Part shown: positions 1-6,756 of the stretch, in pieces | Position numbering within the stretch: the stretch's first letter is position 1 | Layout: every line of letters begins with the position of its first letter | Source of the DNA: a virus | Strand: one strand, 5' to 3' | Length of the DNA stretch: 21,852 nt | IMG/VR virus record: IMGVR_UViG_3300009703_002927 | Location: 1 to 21,852 of that record | Notes under the pieces: generated by a model | Told to the model about the DNA's origin: nothing | Seen by the model: only the letters and a program-made list of their open reading frames with translations | Database searches by the model: none | Made by a program: the position numbers and the translations under genes

Positions 1-242
1 TCTGTTGCGTCGATCTTCTTATAACGTCTTTCCTCGCTAACATGGAAACGGAGAGCTTTTCCGAAGCGTTCAACAAGACTTTTAGGGTTTATACCTTCAT
101 CGACTAAACGGTCGTATTCTCTATGAAATGAATTAACGAAATCCTCGCTGAGGTTAAGGTTGCGAGGGTAGTATACCTTTTTTGAAGGAATCGGACGATA
201 CCCTTCTAAAACATGATCGAGTTTAGACTTGTTGTTTTCCAC
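1..242 (-). CDS. Hypothetical protein, cut by window edge (N-terminal 80 codons)
   Basis: The reverse strand is open from a GTG at 242 to the window edge; the protein begins MENNKSKLDHVLEGYRPIPS and is hydrophilic with many charged residues. I do not recognise the family. GTG at 242-240 was chosen because an AATAAATA late-promoter core (248-255) lies five bases upstream, the same geometry seen before other - strand genes here. A second GTG at 244-242 is in another frame and reads into a different peptide. The promoter core overlaps the stop codon of the P-loop kinase gene upstream. Inference: a late, probably virion-associated protein. The C-terminus is outside the window. Confidence 0.65.
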   Translation of the reverse strand, partial: MENNKSKLDHVLEGYRPIPSKKVYYPRNLNLSEDFVNSFHREYDRLVDEGINPKSLVERFGKALRFHVSEERRYKKIDAT

Positions 243-247
243 ACAAT

Positions 248-255
248 TATTTATT
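248..255 (-). promoter_or_regulatory. T4-type late promoter core (AATAAATA)
   Basis: The reverse strand reads AATAAATA, five bases before the GTG at 242. It resembles the T4 late consensus TATAAATA recognised by gp55. No Shine-Dalgarno lies between the motif and the start. Confidence 0.6.
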
Positions 256-976
256 TCAAATTGTATGGATCTTTCAGGATTTCTTGATCAACATCTTCGA
301 TTCCTAGACCATCTTTAATTTCCTGGAGTTCTCTCAACTCTTCTTCGTTAATAATACCGACATTATCTAGTAAATCCCCATCAGCATCAAGATATAATTT
401 AATCATCTCAATGCGCTCGTGTGGGCTCCCAAATACTTCTATAATAGCTGGCTTATCTCTAGGGTCAAAAATCTTTGATTCTGCGTTAGAATCCCAGTCA
501 TATTTCAATGCTTTGAAAAGATAGTCGATCTCTTCCCGATAATCTTCATCAGCAGTACCAGATTTCTTATCTTTTTCAAGTTTTTCTTCGACATATTCAA
601 ATGGTCTAACATTTGTTAATGGGACAAAGAAAATAATATCAAATTTCTTGACAGCTTCTCTTACAATCGGTATACATTCTTGAACAAATTTATCATCTAT
701 CTTACCTTTTTGATTAGCCCATAGCGTATAAACTAAGTTATCCAATGGTCCTCTGTCGAAAATAATTTTATCTGTTGATCTAAGATTAGATGTCTCTTCT
801 TTCATTAGATCAAGAATCTTCTTCTGCTTAGATTTATTTGTTTTCTTTGAAAGAGTCGTCTTCTTGACGATGTCTCTGTAATCTGCTGGCGTCTTATAGT
901 CTGGCCACGTTTTTAAGAAATCATCTACAAGGGTAGATTTACCTACACAATTCGTTCCGCTAATACAAATACGCAT
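251..976 (-). CDS. P-loop kinase, NadR/AAA_28-like (nucleoside or nucleotide kinase)
   Basis: A 241-aa protein with an N-terminal Walker A motif GTNCVGKST (residues 7-15) directly after a beta strand, and a downstream FDRGPLDN (73-80) resembling the DR motif of deoxynucleoside/NMP kinases and of the ribosylnicotinamide-kinase domain of NadR. The family assignment is from these motifs only; the phosphate acceptor cannot be read from sequence. The C-terminal third is acidic and has no recognisable domain. It lies eight bases after the 428-aa gene in a late-type operon, which is unusual for a nucleotide-metabolism enzyme because those are normally early genes. No clear ribosome-binding site was seen. 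Alternatives are a dNMP kinase or a polynucleotide 5'-kinase. Confidence 0.75.
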   Translation of the reverse strand: MRICISGTNCVGKSTLVDDFLKTWPDYKTPADYRDIVKKTTLSKKTNKSKQKKILDLMKEETSNLRSTDKIIFDRGPLDNLVYTLWANQKGKIDDKFVQECIPIVREAVKKFDIIFFVPLTNVRPFEYVEEKLEKDKKSGTADEDYREEIDYLFKALKYDWDSNAESKIFDPRDKPAIIEVFGSPHERIEMIKLYLDADGDLLDNVGIINEEELRELQEIKDGLGIEDVDQEILKDPYNLK

Positions 977-984
977 TATTAATA

Positions 985-2271
985 TTAACTATCTTTTTGA
1001 TTATTTGCAAGGTGTGATGTTAATAGAGAAGTAAATTTGCTATATTTAGTTTGCACCGAGTCCATAGGCATATCGCCCTCACTACCTGGGTTACCGCTAG
1101 GATTATATGATTTAATATATTCAGCTTCAGCTTCAGCTTCTTTCTCGTCGTCTCTCTTTTTACCAGCGGCGCCTGTTTTAGTAGCCTGTATTGCGCCTCG
1201 CAAAGTTTTCAGATCCTTTGTTCTTTCATATACTCGATCTCCAAGTCGATGACTCATAGCAGCTTTTACAATTAATACGACTAATACTGCCGTTCTTCCT
1301 GCTAATGGATTTTTTTCAATCGATTGGATTACCTTTTCAAATTGATTGTCATCAAGTACTTTATTTGTCCATCCAAAAATTTCTTCAATAATTTCACCTT
1401 CAGGTACATTAGAAATTGTCAGTGGTATATCTCTACCCGTAGCGGTAGATGTTCTAGCTGGTACTTCAGCGCCAGCTTTCAGTTCGGCAGCCGCGCCACC
1501 AGCAAGTGCTCTGTCAATTCGTTGCAACATCTCAACAATTTTATTTTCTGTTGGCATAGCCTTGATTGTATTTTCAATCTGCTTGTTCTTGTCCTTATTA
1601 AGACTGCTAACGACCCAGCTTCTAGGAATCGGTCTCAAATACCAAGGGCCTTTTCCAGTACGCTTGGCATTTTCAAGCGCTTCTTTAATTAATGCTATAT
1701 GAGGAAGTTCAGTAAGCGCCGCTTCAACTTCCTCTGAAACAGATTCACTCTCAGGCCACTCAGCCATTTCGCTAATTATCTGAATATATTTGTCAACCCC
1801 TTCTTGATCTTCGATTACATAAACCTCGTTTTCATCCTTATTAAATTCACCAGTTAGCTGCCCTAACCGGTTCATAGCATCTTCACTTATAGCTGTAAAT
1901 ATTGCCGGCCATTGACCCTTCATATTAGCATATATATAAACATGCTGTTGAGGTTGAAGATTTCTAACGATGTCAACTATCTCATTTACTTGCCATACAT
2001 CGCCAGATACATCTATTCCTAATTCTTCGACGAGTTGAGTAATAGCTTCAGGATAAGCTTTCAGTTCTTTGGCTAACCAAGGAATAAATTTCCGTTGATC
2101 AAATTCAATTACCGCGGGAGCGGTTGTAGATGTTTCAGCTTCCGGGGCCGGTGCGGGGTCAGGGCCTGTATCTGATTCAGCAGAACCGCCACCGCCCAGC
2201 TCGGAATCCATTACACGTGTTGGTTCAGCTTCTTGTAACAGTTTTATAAATTTACCAAATTCAGTGCTCAT
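985..2271 (-). CDS. Unknown 428-aa late protein with capsid-targeting-like N-terminus
   Basis: The family is not recognised. The N-terminus MSTEFGKFIKLLQEAEPTR is a short amphipathic segment ending LQE followed by A, which fits the (L/I)xE cleavage rule of the T4 prohead protease. A Gly/Ser/Pro/Ala-rich linker follows (about residues 26-52), then a mostly helical, charged body. Near the C-terminus is an Ala/Glu/Lys-rich stretch, and the last 20 residues (KYSKFTSLLTSHL) again look amphipathic. The start ATG overlaps the stop of the preceding gene by four bases (ATGA) and has AAGGAG eight bases upstream, so it is translated from a longer mRNA rather than from its own promoter. Inference: an internal head or other virion protein. 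Confidence 0.75.
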   Translation of the reverse strand: MSTEFGKFIKLLQEAEPTRVMDSELGGGGSAESDTGPDPAPAPEAETSTTAPAVIEFDQRKFIPWLAKELKAYPEAITQLVEELGIDVSGDVWQVNEIVDIVRNLQPQQHVYIYANMKGQWPAIFTAISEDAMNRLGQLTGEFNKDENEVYVIEDQEGVDKYIQIISEMAEWPESESVSEEVEAALTELPHIALIKEALENAKRTGKGPWYLRPIPRSWVVSSLNKDKNKQIENTIKAMPTENKIVEMLQRIDRALAGGAAAELKAGAEVPARTSTATGRDIPLTISNVPEGEIIEEIFGWTNKVLDDNQFEKVIQSIEKNPLAGRTAVLVVLIVKAAMSHRLGDRVYERTKDLKTLRGAIQATKTGAAGKKRDDEKEAEAEAEYIKSYNPSGNPGSEGDMPMDSVQTKYSKFTSLLTSHLANNQKDS

Positions 2272-2636
2272 CTCGCAACTCCTTCCTCTTCTGATTCAGC
2301 GGATTCATCACCAGGATCAACAGCGCCTTCAGGATTCTTTGGTACACCGCGCATAAATATCTGCTTAAATTCTGGATCTGCTGGGTCTAGTTTACCGGTA
2401 CTAACTAAATGTTTAACATGCCCTACTAAAATTTGTTGCCATTCTTCATTGTTATGGCCGCGTAGTTCATATATTATTGTCCCAATATCTGTTTTAGTAT
2501 CTTGACTCCTGATCTCATCAACTACTGCATTAAAAGCTACTACAGCTTGTTCATTGCCAGCAAAACTGGGCGGAGCTTCAATGCCTGATGCAGCGCTAGT
2601 AGCCGGTGTTTCTTCTCCTGTTGGTTCGTCTGCCAT
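2268..2636 (-). CDS. Unknown 122-aa acidic late protein
   Basis: Small acidic protein with a low-complexity Glu/Thr/Ala-rich N-terminus (about residues 1-25), a compact central part with likely helices (about 28-95), and an acidic Glu/Ser tail. No known motif was found. It starts three bases after the previous stop with AGGAG eight bases upstream, and its own stop overlaps the next ATG by four bases, so it sits inside a co-translated cluster (3254 down to 985). By context a virion or assembly protein; function unknown. Confidence 0.7.
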   Translation of the reverse strand: MADEPTGEETPATSAASGIEAPPSFAGNEQAVVAFNAVVDEIRSQDTKTDIGTIIYELRGHNNEEWQQILVGHVKHLVSTGKLDPADPEFKQIFMRGVPKNPEGAVDPGDESAESEEEGVAR

Positions 2637-2639
2637 AAT

Positions 2640-3254
2640 TTATACTCCTGGTGGTATTGGGTGACCGTTTGCTGATAACCAATTTAGCAAATCTATTTTC
2701 TGCTCAACTGTTAAAGACGATAAATGCTTCATCCAATCAACTTTTAATTGCGATGAACCTGATGCGACAATTTCTTGTAGCTCGCCTGAAACAGTTCTAA
2801 GTAGCTCAAATAATTGTTTGTGGTCTAATACTTGATCAGGTTGAGCGTACGCCTGCTTAAAAATTTGTAACTTGTCAACTTTAATTGTATCTCCACCATC
2901 TGTTAAAGGCGTTCTTGCTAATACATCTTTAACTTGCTGTACTGTTATCTTCATGCCATTTTGTTGAAGTACAGGTAATACTTTATCATACAAGAAATTC
3001 GCTGTATCCATCTCATTTGCATTATTTTGCAAACGTTTGTGAAACGTGCCACCAACCATTGATAATGGTTTGGCTACTAATTGAGATATTCCGCCACCTT
3101 GGCCAGCGAAGAAATCAGCGACAGCTGCTGCAGCTCGATTGTTTGGAGCGTCCATGCCAAGAGGAGCACCTACAGTACGGTTCAAGAAATTACCACTCGA
3201 CTTCGCGGTCCAAGCTTCTTGATTTATTTTATCGTCATCAGATCTATACGACAT
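2640..3254 (-). CDS. Unknown 204-aa late protein
   Basis: The family is not recognised. The N-terminal 60 residues are Asn/Ala/Gly-rich (including FFAGQGGGISQLV) and likely flexible; the rest is predicted helical with an LTVEQKIDLLNWLSANGHP ending. No signal peptide or membrane segment. The start ATG at 3254 follows a GATAAATA late-promoter core by six bases, with no Shine-Dalgarno, so this looks like the first gene of the transcript carrying the 122-aa and 428-aa proteins. Inference: structural or assembly protein. Confidence 0.72.
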   Translation of the reverse strand: MSYRSDDDKINQEAWTAKSSGNFLNRTVGAPLGMDAPNNRAAAAVADFFAGQGGGISQLVAKPLSMVGGTFHKRLQNNANEMDTANFLYDKVLPVLQQNGMKITVQQVKDVLARTPLTDGGDTIKVDKLQIFKQAYAQPDQVLDHKQLFELLRTVSGELQEIVASGSSQLKVDWMKHLSSLTVEQKIDLLNWLSANGHPIPPGV

Positions 3255-3259
3255 TGTAA

Positions 3260-3631
3260 TTATTTATCTAAAGATACATGAGTATTAACATAGGATACCC
3301 AAAAATCCCAATTCTTATCTATCATATTGTATCCGATCTGTGAATATGCACGTCTGCCAACCTGGGAATAAAATCTAACACCAGGAGTACCTCTACGTCT
3401 TTTACGTGATCTAACAACATCAGGCATAACTGATACACTAAAAAAACAGTCATCAGCTAAATCTGTTAATGGCTTAAATCGTATAGTACGGTCGTTTATA
3501 GATTCGATAATGCCAATAAAATCGCGTTTATCATTAAAGTACCTCGATAAACATTGAAATATGCGGAAAGTTTCAGCGTCTGTTTTATTCGCTTTATATA
3601 AAGTTTCTAATAACCAATTATGATCAGTCAC
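3260..3631 (-). CDS. Unknown 123-aa late protein (GTG start)
   Basis: A 123-aa protein with a likely helical N-terminus (TDHNWLLETLYKANK), a central beta-rich part (FIGIIESINDRTIRFKPL) and a basic cluster RSRKRRRG near residue 75-82. The family is not recognised. The start is GTG at 3631; the overlapping ATG in the same stretch is followed immediately by TGA, so it cannot be used. An AATAAATA core lies five bases upstream, which supports the GTG. The stop lies inside the next late promoter. By context probably a small virion protein. Confidence 0.72.
   Translation of the reverse strand: MTDHNWLLETLYKANKTDAETFRIFQCLSRYFNDKRDFIGIIESINDRTIRFKPLTDLADDCFFSVSVMPDVVRSRKRRRGTPGVRFYSQVGRRAYSQIGYNMIDKNWDFWVSYVNTHVSLDK
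3261..3268 (-). promoter_or_regulatory. T4-type late promoter core (GATAAATA)
   Basis: The reverse strand reads GATAAATA followed by ATTACA and the ATG at 3254. The motif contains the TAA stop of the upstream gene. The gap is six bases, so transcription would begin at or next to the start codon. Confidence 0.7.
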
Positions 3632-3636
3632 ATAAT

Positions 3637-3644
3637 TATTTATT
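3637..3644 (-). promoter_or_regulatory. T4-type late promoter core (AATAAATA)
   Basis: The reverse strand reads AATAAATA, then ATTAT, then the GTG at 3631. The motif sits in the 30-base gap after the 46-aa gene. There is no Shine-Dalgarno between it and the start. Confidence 0.7.
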
Positions 3645-3661
3645 TGGATCCCGTAAGAAAA

Positions 3662-3802
3662 TTAATGATCTTTCCAGACTAAGACCATTCTAGGCCCATT
3701 CTCAAGTATCTGTACAAGAGTATCAGTACCTACAGTAGTAACGATAAACTCTTGGAGATTATGCCCCGAAATTTCAGGAACTACAGTTGTGTAATATGCC
3801 AT
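3662..3802 (-). CDS. Small unknown late protein (46 aa)
   Basis: A short open frame encoding a 46-aa protein that starts MAYYTTVVPEISGHNLQEF and ends MVLVWKDH. It has no membrane segment and looks like a small beta-rich domain. The case for a real gene is its position: the ATG at 3802 lies five bases after a perfect TATAAATA late-promoter core, and the frame fills the gap between queE and the 123-aa gene, ending 30 bases before the next late start. Function unknown. Confidence 0.7.
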   Translation of the reverse strand: MAYYTTVVPEISGHNLQEFIVTTVGTDTLVQILENGPRMVLVWKDH

Positions 3803-3807
3803 GTAAT

Positions 3808-3815
3808 TATTTATA
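3808..3815 (-). promoter_or_regulatory. T4-type late promoter core (TATAAATA, exact consensus)
   Basis: The reverse strand reads TATAAATA, then ATTAC, then ATG at 3802. The stop codon of queE lies inside the motif. It matches the T4 late consensus exactly and is the strongest late site in the window. Confidence 0.8.
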
Positions 3816-4566
3816 CTCCCGTGGTTTGATTCCACGCAGAAATATGTAATCTTGTAAGCCCAATATAGCCGTGCTCTTTAGCCATTTGAAGGCAAAACTC
3901 AGTACGTTCGTGAAAATTATCCTGATGATCTAAACCTGGCATCATAAGAACACGGTGAGGTGGTATATTAAGAGGTTCAATGAAATCTCGCTTAATCTCT
4001 TGTATATCGTCTTGACTGCTGATCACAAACTTAAACCAATAATTATCGTGCTCCATAATACGTTTTAGAGCATCTTCGTTAAATCTTTTTTCATATGACA
4101 TACCACAGTTGTCAAGTTTAACGGAGCAATTAATTTGATCTAGATCGTCAAACAACTCATCTTCAATATATTGAGTTCCATTAGTCTCGATCTCATTATA
4201 CAAGTGACACCCTTCATATTCTTGATATAAATGATTAATACAACTAACAATATCTTTCTGATGCTTCTTTAAGGTAGGCTCTCCACCAGTCCATATCAAA
4301 TGAACACGTCCTTCAAGAACCCAATCTAAGATTCCTTCGCTCTTCCAGTCGTCAATTAGTACGTTGAGATCTGTTGTTTCGCCTTGACGCCACACAGCTT
4401 CTGAATCACACCACCAAGTGGCTTCTCCACTCTCCATGAGGCTTCCATTTTTACCACCACACATTAAATTACAACCTTTAAGGCGGATAAAATACGCTGG
4501 GTAACCAGTTGATGCTCCTTCACACTGTACCGAGTAAAAGTTTTCTGATAATGATAATGTTGCCAT
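3811..4566 (-). CDS. queE: 7-carboxy-7-deazaguanine synthase QueE (radical SAM)
   Basis: Third step of preQ0 synthesis: 6-carboxytetrahydropterin to 7-carboxy-7-deazaguanine. A 251-aa protein with an N-terminal ENFYSVQCEG typical of QueE, cluster-binding cysteines C32, C36 and C53, the radical-SAM motif GGEP (94-97) and NEIETNGT (124-131). The cysteine spacing is CX3CX16C followed by DS; the common form is CX3CX2C followed by DT, so about 14 residues are inserted between the second and third cysteines. The frame is open further upstream, but the ATG at 4566 was chosen because it starts at the conserved N-terminus, one base after the queD stop. It is co-transcribed with queD. Confidence 0.92.
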   Translation of the reverse strand: MATLSLSENFYSVQCEGASTGYPAYFIRLKGCNLMCGGKNGSLMESGEATWWCDSEAVWRQGETTDLNVLIDDWKSEGILDWVLEGRVHLIWTGGEPTLKKHQKDIVSCINHLYQEYEGCHLYNEIETNGTQYIEDELFDDLDQINCSVKLDNCGMSYEKRFNEDALKRIMEHDNYWFKFVISSQDDIQEIKRDFIEPLNIPPHRVLMMPGLDHQDNFHERTEFCLQMAKEHGYIGLTRLHISAWNQTTGV

Positions 4567-4567
4567 A

Positions 4568-5008
4568 TTAGTTTTGATAAGTTGCACTATTTCCTTCATG
4601 TTCCCAGACTTCAACCTTAACGCATCTACAACGACCGCCTGTACTGTCGTTAAGAAATTTATTTGCAGCATTATAACACCACTCTGCTGTTCTTTCAATA
4701 CCTACACCGTTTTCCATAATACGTAAATCTAAATCACCTGATTTCTGTAAAGCAATAAATCTAGATAGACTCGGGTCATCTTTAGCAATACAAGTAGTAT
4801 GGTCAAACTGATGCTCTAATTGCTTCTTAAACGGCTTTAGAGAACCGAAATCAACAACCCAATGATTAATATCTAACTCTTGAGCTTCAAACCAGAACTT
4901 AGCCTTCAATCTATATCCATGAATAAACTTACAATGAGATGTAGCTCGAGGTTGTCTAAACGCGCAGCTACCTAAATCGATAACTTTCGTGCTTTGAAAT
5001 TTTCCCAT
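4568..5008 (-). CDS. queD: 6-carboxy-5,6,7,8-tetrahydropterin synthase QueD
   Basis: Second step of preQ0 synthesis: converts dihydroneopterin triphosphate to 6-carboxytetrahydropterin. A 146-aa T-fold protein with SHCKFIHGY (24-32), VVDFGSLK (51-58), FDH (68-70) and a C-terminal VEVWEHEG. Most QueD proteins have C-x3-HGH as part of the zinc/catalytic site; here the last His is Tyr (HGY), and the usual FxAAH motif before it is replaced by FRQPRATSH, so it belongs to a divergent subfamily. The frame runs upstream to 5092, but the ATG at 5008 was chosen because a TTGACC-16-TATAAT promoter lies directly before it and the upstream extension looks non-coding. queE follows after one base. Confidence 0.9.
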   Translation of the reverse strand: MGKFQSTKVIDLGSCAFRQPRATSHCKFIHGYRLKAKFWFEAQELDINHWVVDFGSLKPFKKQLEHQFDHTTCIAKDDPSLSRFIALQKSGDLDLRIMENGVGIERTAEWCYNAANKFLNDSTGGRCRCVKVEVWEHEGNSATYQN

Positions 5009-5015
5009 ACACCTA

Positions 5016-5043
5016 ATTATAGTATATGAGAGATGAAGGTCAA
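5016..5043 (-). promoter_or_regulatory. Sigma70-like promoter of queDE
   Basis: The reverse strand carries TTGACC (5043-5038), a 16-base spacer and TATAAT (5021-5016), then TAGGTGT and the ATG at 5008. It is the best sigma70 match in the window. Transcription would start about at the ATG. It overlaps the stop of the gene at 5040. Confidence 0.8.
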
Positions 5044-5360
5044 GATATTTTTTGCATACCACAACCACATTCTTGCGGTTCACCAGCTGCAAATTTTCGG
5101 TACATTTTTAGAAAGCATTCATCGCAGTATTCTAAATTTCTTAAATAGCTTTCTATTTCTTCAACAGTACCTGAACTTTCAATTTGTTTAATTACTTGAT
5201 GATTAGGTTCAATATTGTCATGGTCCATTATATAATGGATGACGAACTGTTTGAACTCGTCGAACTTAGGCGGCGTCGCAGGTACAATCTGCATATCAAT
5301 GCCTGATTCAGGAGGCATCGTTAGCGCGTTAAGTATAGAGATAATTTTATCATCAAACAT
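5040..5360 (-). CDS. Unknown 106-aa protein with C-terminal Cys cluster
   Basis: A small protein of unknown family. The N-terminal part is helical and acidic; the C-terminus has YCDECFLKMYRKF followed by ECGCGMQKIS, a CxxC plus CxC arrangement that could bind zinc or iron (inference). An AATAAATA late-promoter core lies eight bases before the ATG at 5360, so it seems to be a late gene, back to back with folE. Read-through from this gene would also transcribe queDE late in infection. Confidence 0.65.
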   Translation of the reverse strand: MFDDKIISILNALTMPPESGIDMQIVPATPPKFDEFKQFVIHYIMDHDNIEPNHQVIKQIESSGTVEEIESYLRNLEYCDECFLKMYRKFAAGEPQECGCGMQKIS

Positions 5361-5368
5361 TCTAAAAA

Positions 5369-5376
5369 TATTTATT
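5369..5376 (-). promoter_or_regulatory. T4-type late promoter core (AATAAATA)
   Basis: The reverse strand reads AATAAATA, then TTTTTAGA, then ATG at 5360. The motif shares bases 5375-5376 with the -35 box of the divergent folE promoter on the other strand. Confidence 0.6.
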
Positions 5377-5402
5377 GAATTTCCTTAGCAATGTCGTATA
5401 AT
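5375..5402 (+). promoter_or_regulatory. Sigma70-like promoter of folE
   Basis: TTGAAT (5375-5380), a 16-base spacer and TATAAT (5397-5402), then 11 bases to the folE ATG. No Shine-Dalgarno is present in those 11 bases. Confidence 0.7.
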
Positions 5403-5413
5403 ATATATGAAAT

Positions 5414-6061
5414 ATGAGTGTTGACGAATATAAATTACCTTACGCTAATGGGAACATGCCCAGGTCAGACGAAGAAAAAGAGAGAATTATTGAGAAAGCT
5501 GCGTTTCATTACGGTGAATATATGACCGCACTAGGGTTTGACTGGAAGGATGACCCAAACAGTGCAGATACTCCTCGAAGAGTTGCGAAAGCTTTTGTTA
5601 ATGACTTAGCTGAGGGCTGTTTTACTGCTCCTCCTAAGATTACAGCATTCGATAATGTCGACCAATATGATGGAATTGTGTTTCAAGGCAATATTAAGAC
5701 TAATTCCTTTTGCTCGCATCACCATTTACCATTTATTGGACAGACTCATGTTGCTTATATACCAGGTAAAGACGGTAAGGTGATCGGGTTAAGCAAATTG
5801 AACAGAATTGTTGAATGGTTTTCACGTAGACCTCAAGTTCAAGAGAACTTAACCATGCAAATTCATAAACATATTGATGAAGTATGTGAAGGTAACAAAG
5901 GAGTTGCTGTATATGTATCAGCAAATCATACTTGCGCTGGTCTTCGAGGTGTAAAACATGATTCAACTATGAAGACAGCTCGTATGTCAGGTGCATTTTT
6001 AGATAAGACAGATTTAACACGACAGGAGTTTTATGACTTCGTTAGAGATTTGAAACTATGA
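5414..6061 (+). CDS. folE: GTP cyclohydrolase I (FolE)
   Basis: Converts GTP to 7,8-dihydroneopterin triphosphate, the first step of both folate and preQ0/queuosine synthesis. A 215-aa protein with the family's zinc ligands in SFCSHHHLPF (C100, with the following His residues) and HTCAGLRGV (C174), plus GLSKLNRIVEWFSRRPQVQE (125-144). The length is normal for bacterial FolE. It starts behind a sigma70-like promoter and its stop overlaps the next ATG by four bases. With queD and queE divergent from it and queC at the other end of the window, it most likely feeds preQ0 synthesis rather than folate. Confidence 0.95.
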   Translation: MSVDEYKLPYANGNMPRSDEEKERIIEKAAFHYGEYMTALGFDWKDDPNSADTPRRVAKAFVNDLAEGCFTAPPKITAFDNVDQYDGIVFQGNIKTNSFCSHHHLPFIGQTHVAYIPGKDGKVIGLSKLNRIVEWFSRRPQVQENLTMQIHKHIDEVCEGNKGVAVYVSANHTCAGLRGVKHDSTMKTARMSGAFLDKTDLTRQEFYDFVRDLKL

Positions 6062-6237
6062 ACTATACAGAGAAAATGAATAGCTTGATGGCCCAAAGTC
6101 ATCAAATACAAGAATGTGTTGGCGGGCTTTGTGAGCATCCAGAACATAAAATAAACGCTTTAGTTTGGGTTATTCCGGGTATTATTGCAGCAGTTTTAAT
6201 TGGTAAACTAATTAAGACCGTTAGCGCCAAGAATTGA
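6058..6237 (+). CDS. Small single-pass membrane protein (59 aa), coupled to folE
   Basis: ATG at 6058 overlaps the folE stop (ATGA). The 59-aa product has a soluble N-terminus with two Cys (ECVGGLC, residues 19-25) and one hydrophobic segment, about residues 34-53 (ALVWVIPGIIAAVLIGKLI), followed by a basic tail (KTVSAKN). No Shine-Dalgarno is visible, so translation probably depends on re-initiation after folE. Its last 30 bases overlap the convergent gene 6208-6756. Function unknown; a small lysis or superinfection-type membrane protein is possible but unsupported. Confidence 0.7.
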   Translation: MNYTEKMNSLMAQSHQIQECVGGLCEHPEHKINALVWVIPGIIAAVLIGKLIKTVSAKN

Positions 6238-6756
6238 GAGTATCTCATCAGCTCTTTCCATCGCTTGATCAGGTATCCAAGACGTGTCGCTTAAATTTTG
6301 ACGTGTTGCTGTACCACTTATACGTCCAAATTGTGGTGGAACTGGTGATACAACAACGCTAGGATATGTTTCTTTATTTTTTTGGAAGTAATTATATCGA
6401 GCCATGTCTTCTTCACCAGCTCCTACTATAATCATCTCGTTTTTATGCTCATCTGCATAATCATACACGGATTTTACAGGAGAGATTGGCGAAATCTCTG
6501 TTTCGATGGGGAATTCCAGGTAGTTACTATAAATTTCCCATATTTTTTGGGAATGTTGAGCAGTTACCCCTTCTCTTTCGGGAGCTCCAATGAAAACAAC
6601 ACCTAACTGCCCGTCAAACTTACTTTGTAAGTATTTTAATGCTTCGAAGTGCCCTTTATGAGGTGGTTTGAACCCTCCTGGATATAAAACAATACTACCT
6701 TGACGTTCAAAAAGAACATTTCGCATTAACTCACTATATTTTTCGTCGAAGTTCAT
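6208..6756 (-). CDS. Nucleotidyltransferase (GxFxPxHxGH/ISxTxxR family) with capsid-targeting-like leader
   Basis: A 182-aa protein with the cytidylyltransferase/NMNAT-superfamily signature GGFKPPHKGH (27-36) and the second conserved motif ISGTATR (146-152). These bind a nucleotide triphosphate and transfer a nucleotidyl group; the other substrate (NMN, pantetheine phosphate, glycerol phosphate or another) cannot be told. Before the domain is a 17-residue leader MNFDEKYSELMRNVLFE, ending in LFE, a possible prohead-protease site. It is the last gene of a three-gene late operon; its ATG overlaps the ligase stop (ATGA). Confidence 0.85.
   Translation of the reverse strand: MNFDEKYSELMRNVLFERQGSIVLYPGGFKPPHKGHFEALKYLQSKFDGQLGVVFIGAPEREGVTAQHSQKIWEIYSNYLEFPIETEISPISPVKSVYDYADEHKNEMIIVGAGEEDMARYNYFQKNKETYPSVVVSPVPPQFGRISGTATRQNLSDTSWIPDQAMERADEILSILGANGLN

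Noticed and set aside
2637-2644. TATAAATT directly before the ATG at 2636 on the - strand
   Set aside because: It touches the start codon with no gap, and the gene has AGGAG at normal spacing, so it looks like a ribosome-binding region rather than a promoter for this gene.
4567-4698. Longer N-terminus of queE
   Set aside because: The extension lies within the queD coding sequence; the conserved QueE start is at 4566.
5009-5092. Longer N-terminus of queD
   Set aside because: It runs through the queD promoter and into the end of the neighbouring gene; the ATG at 5008 fits both promoter and family length.
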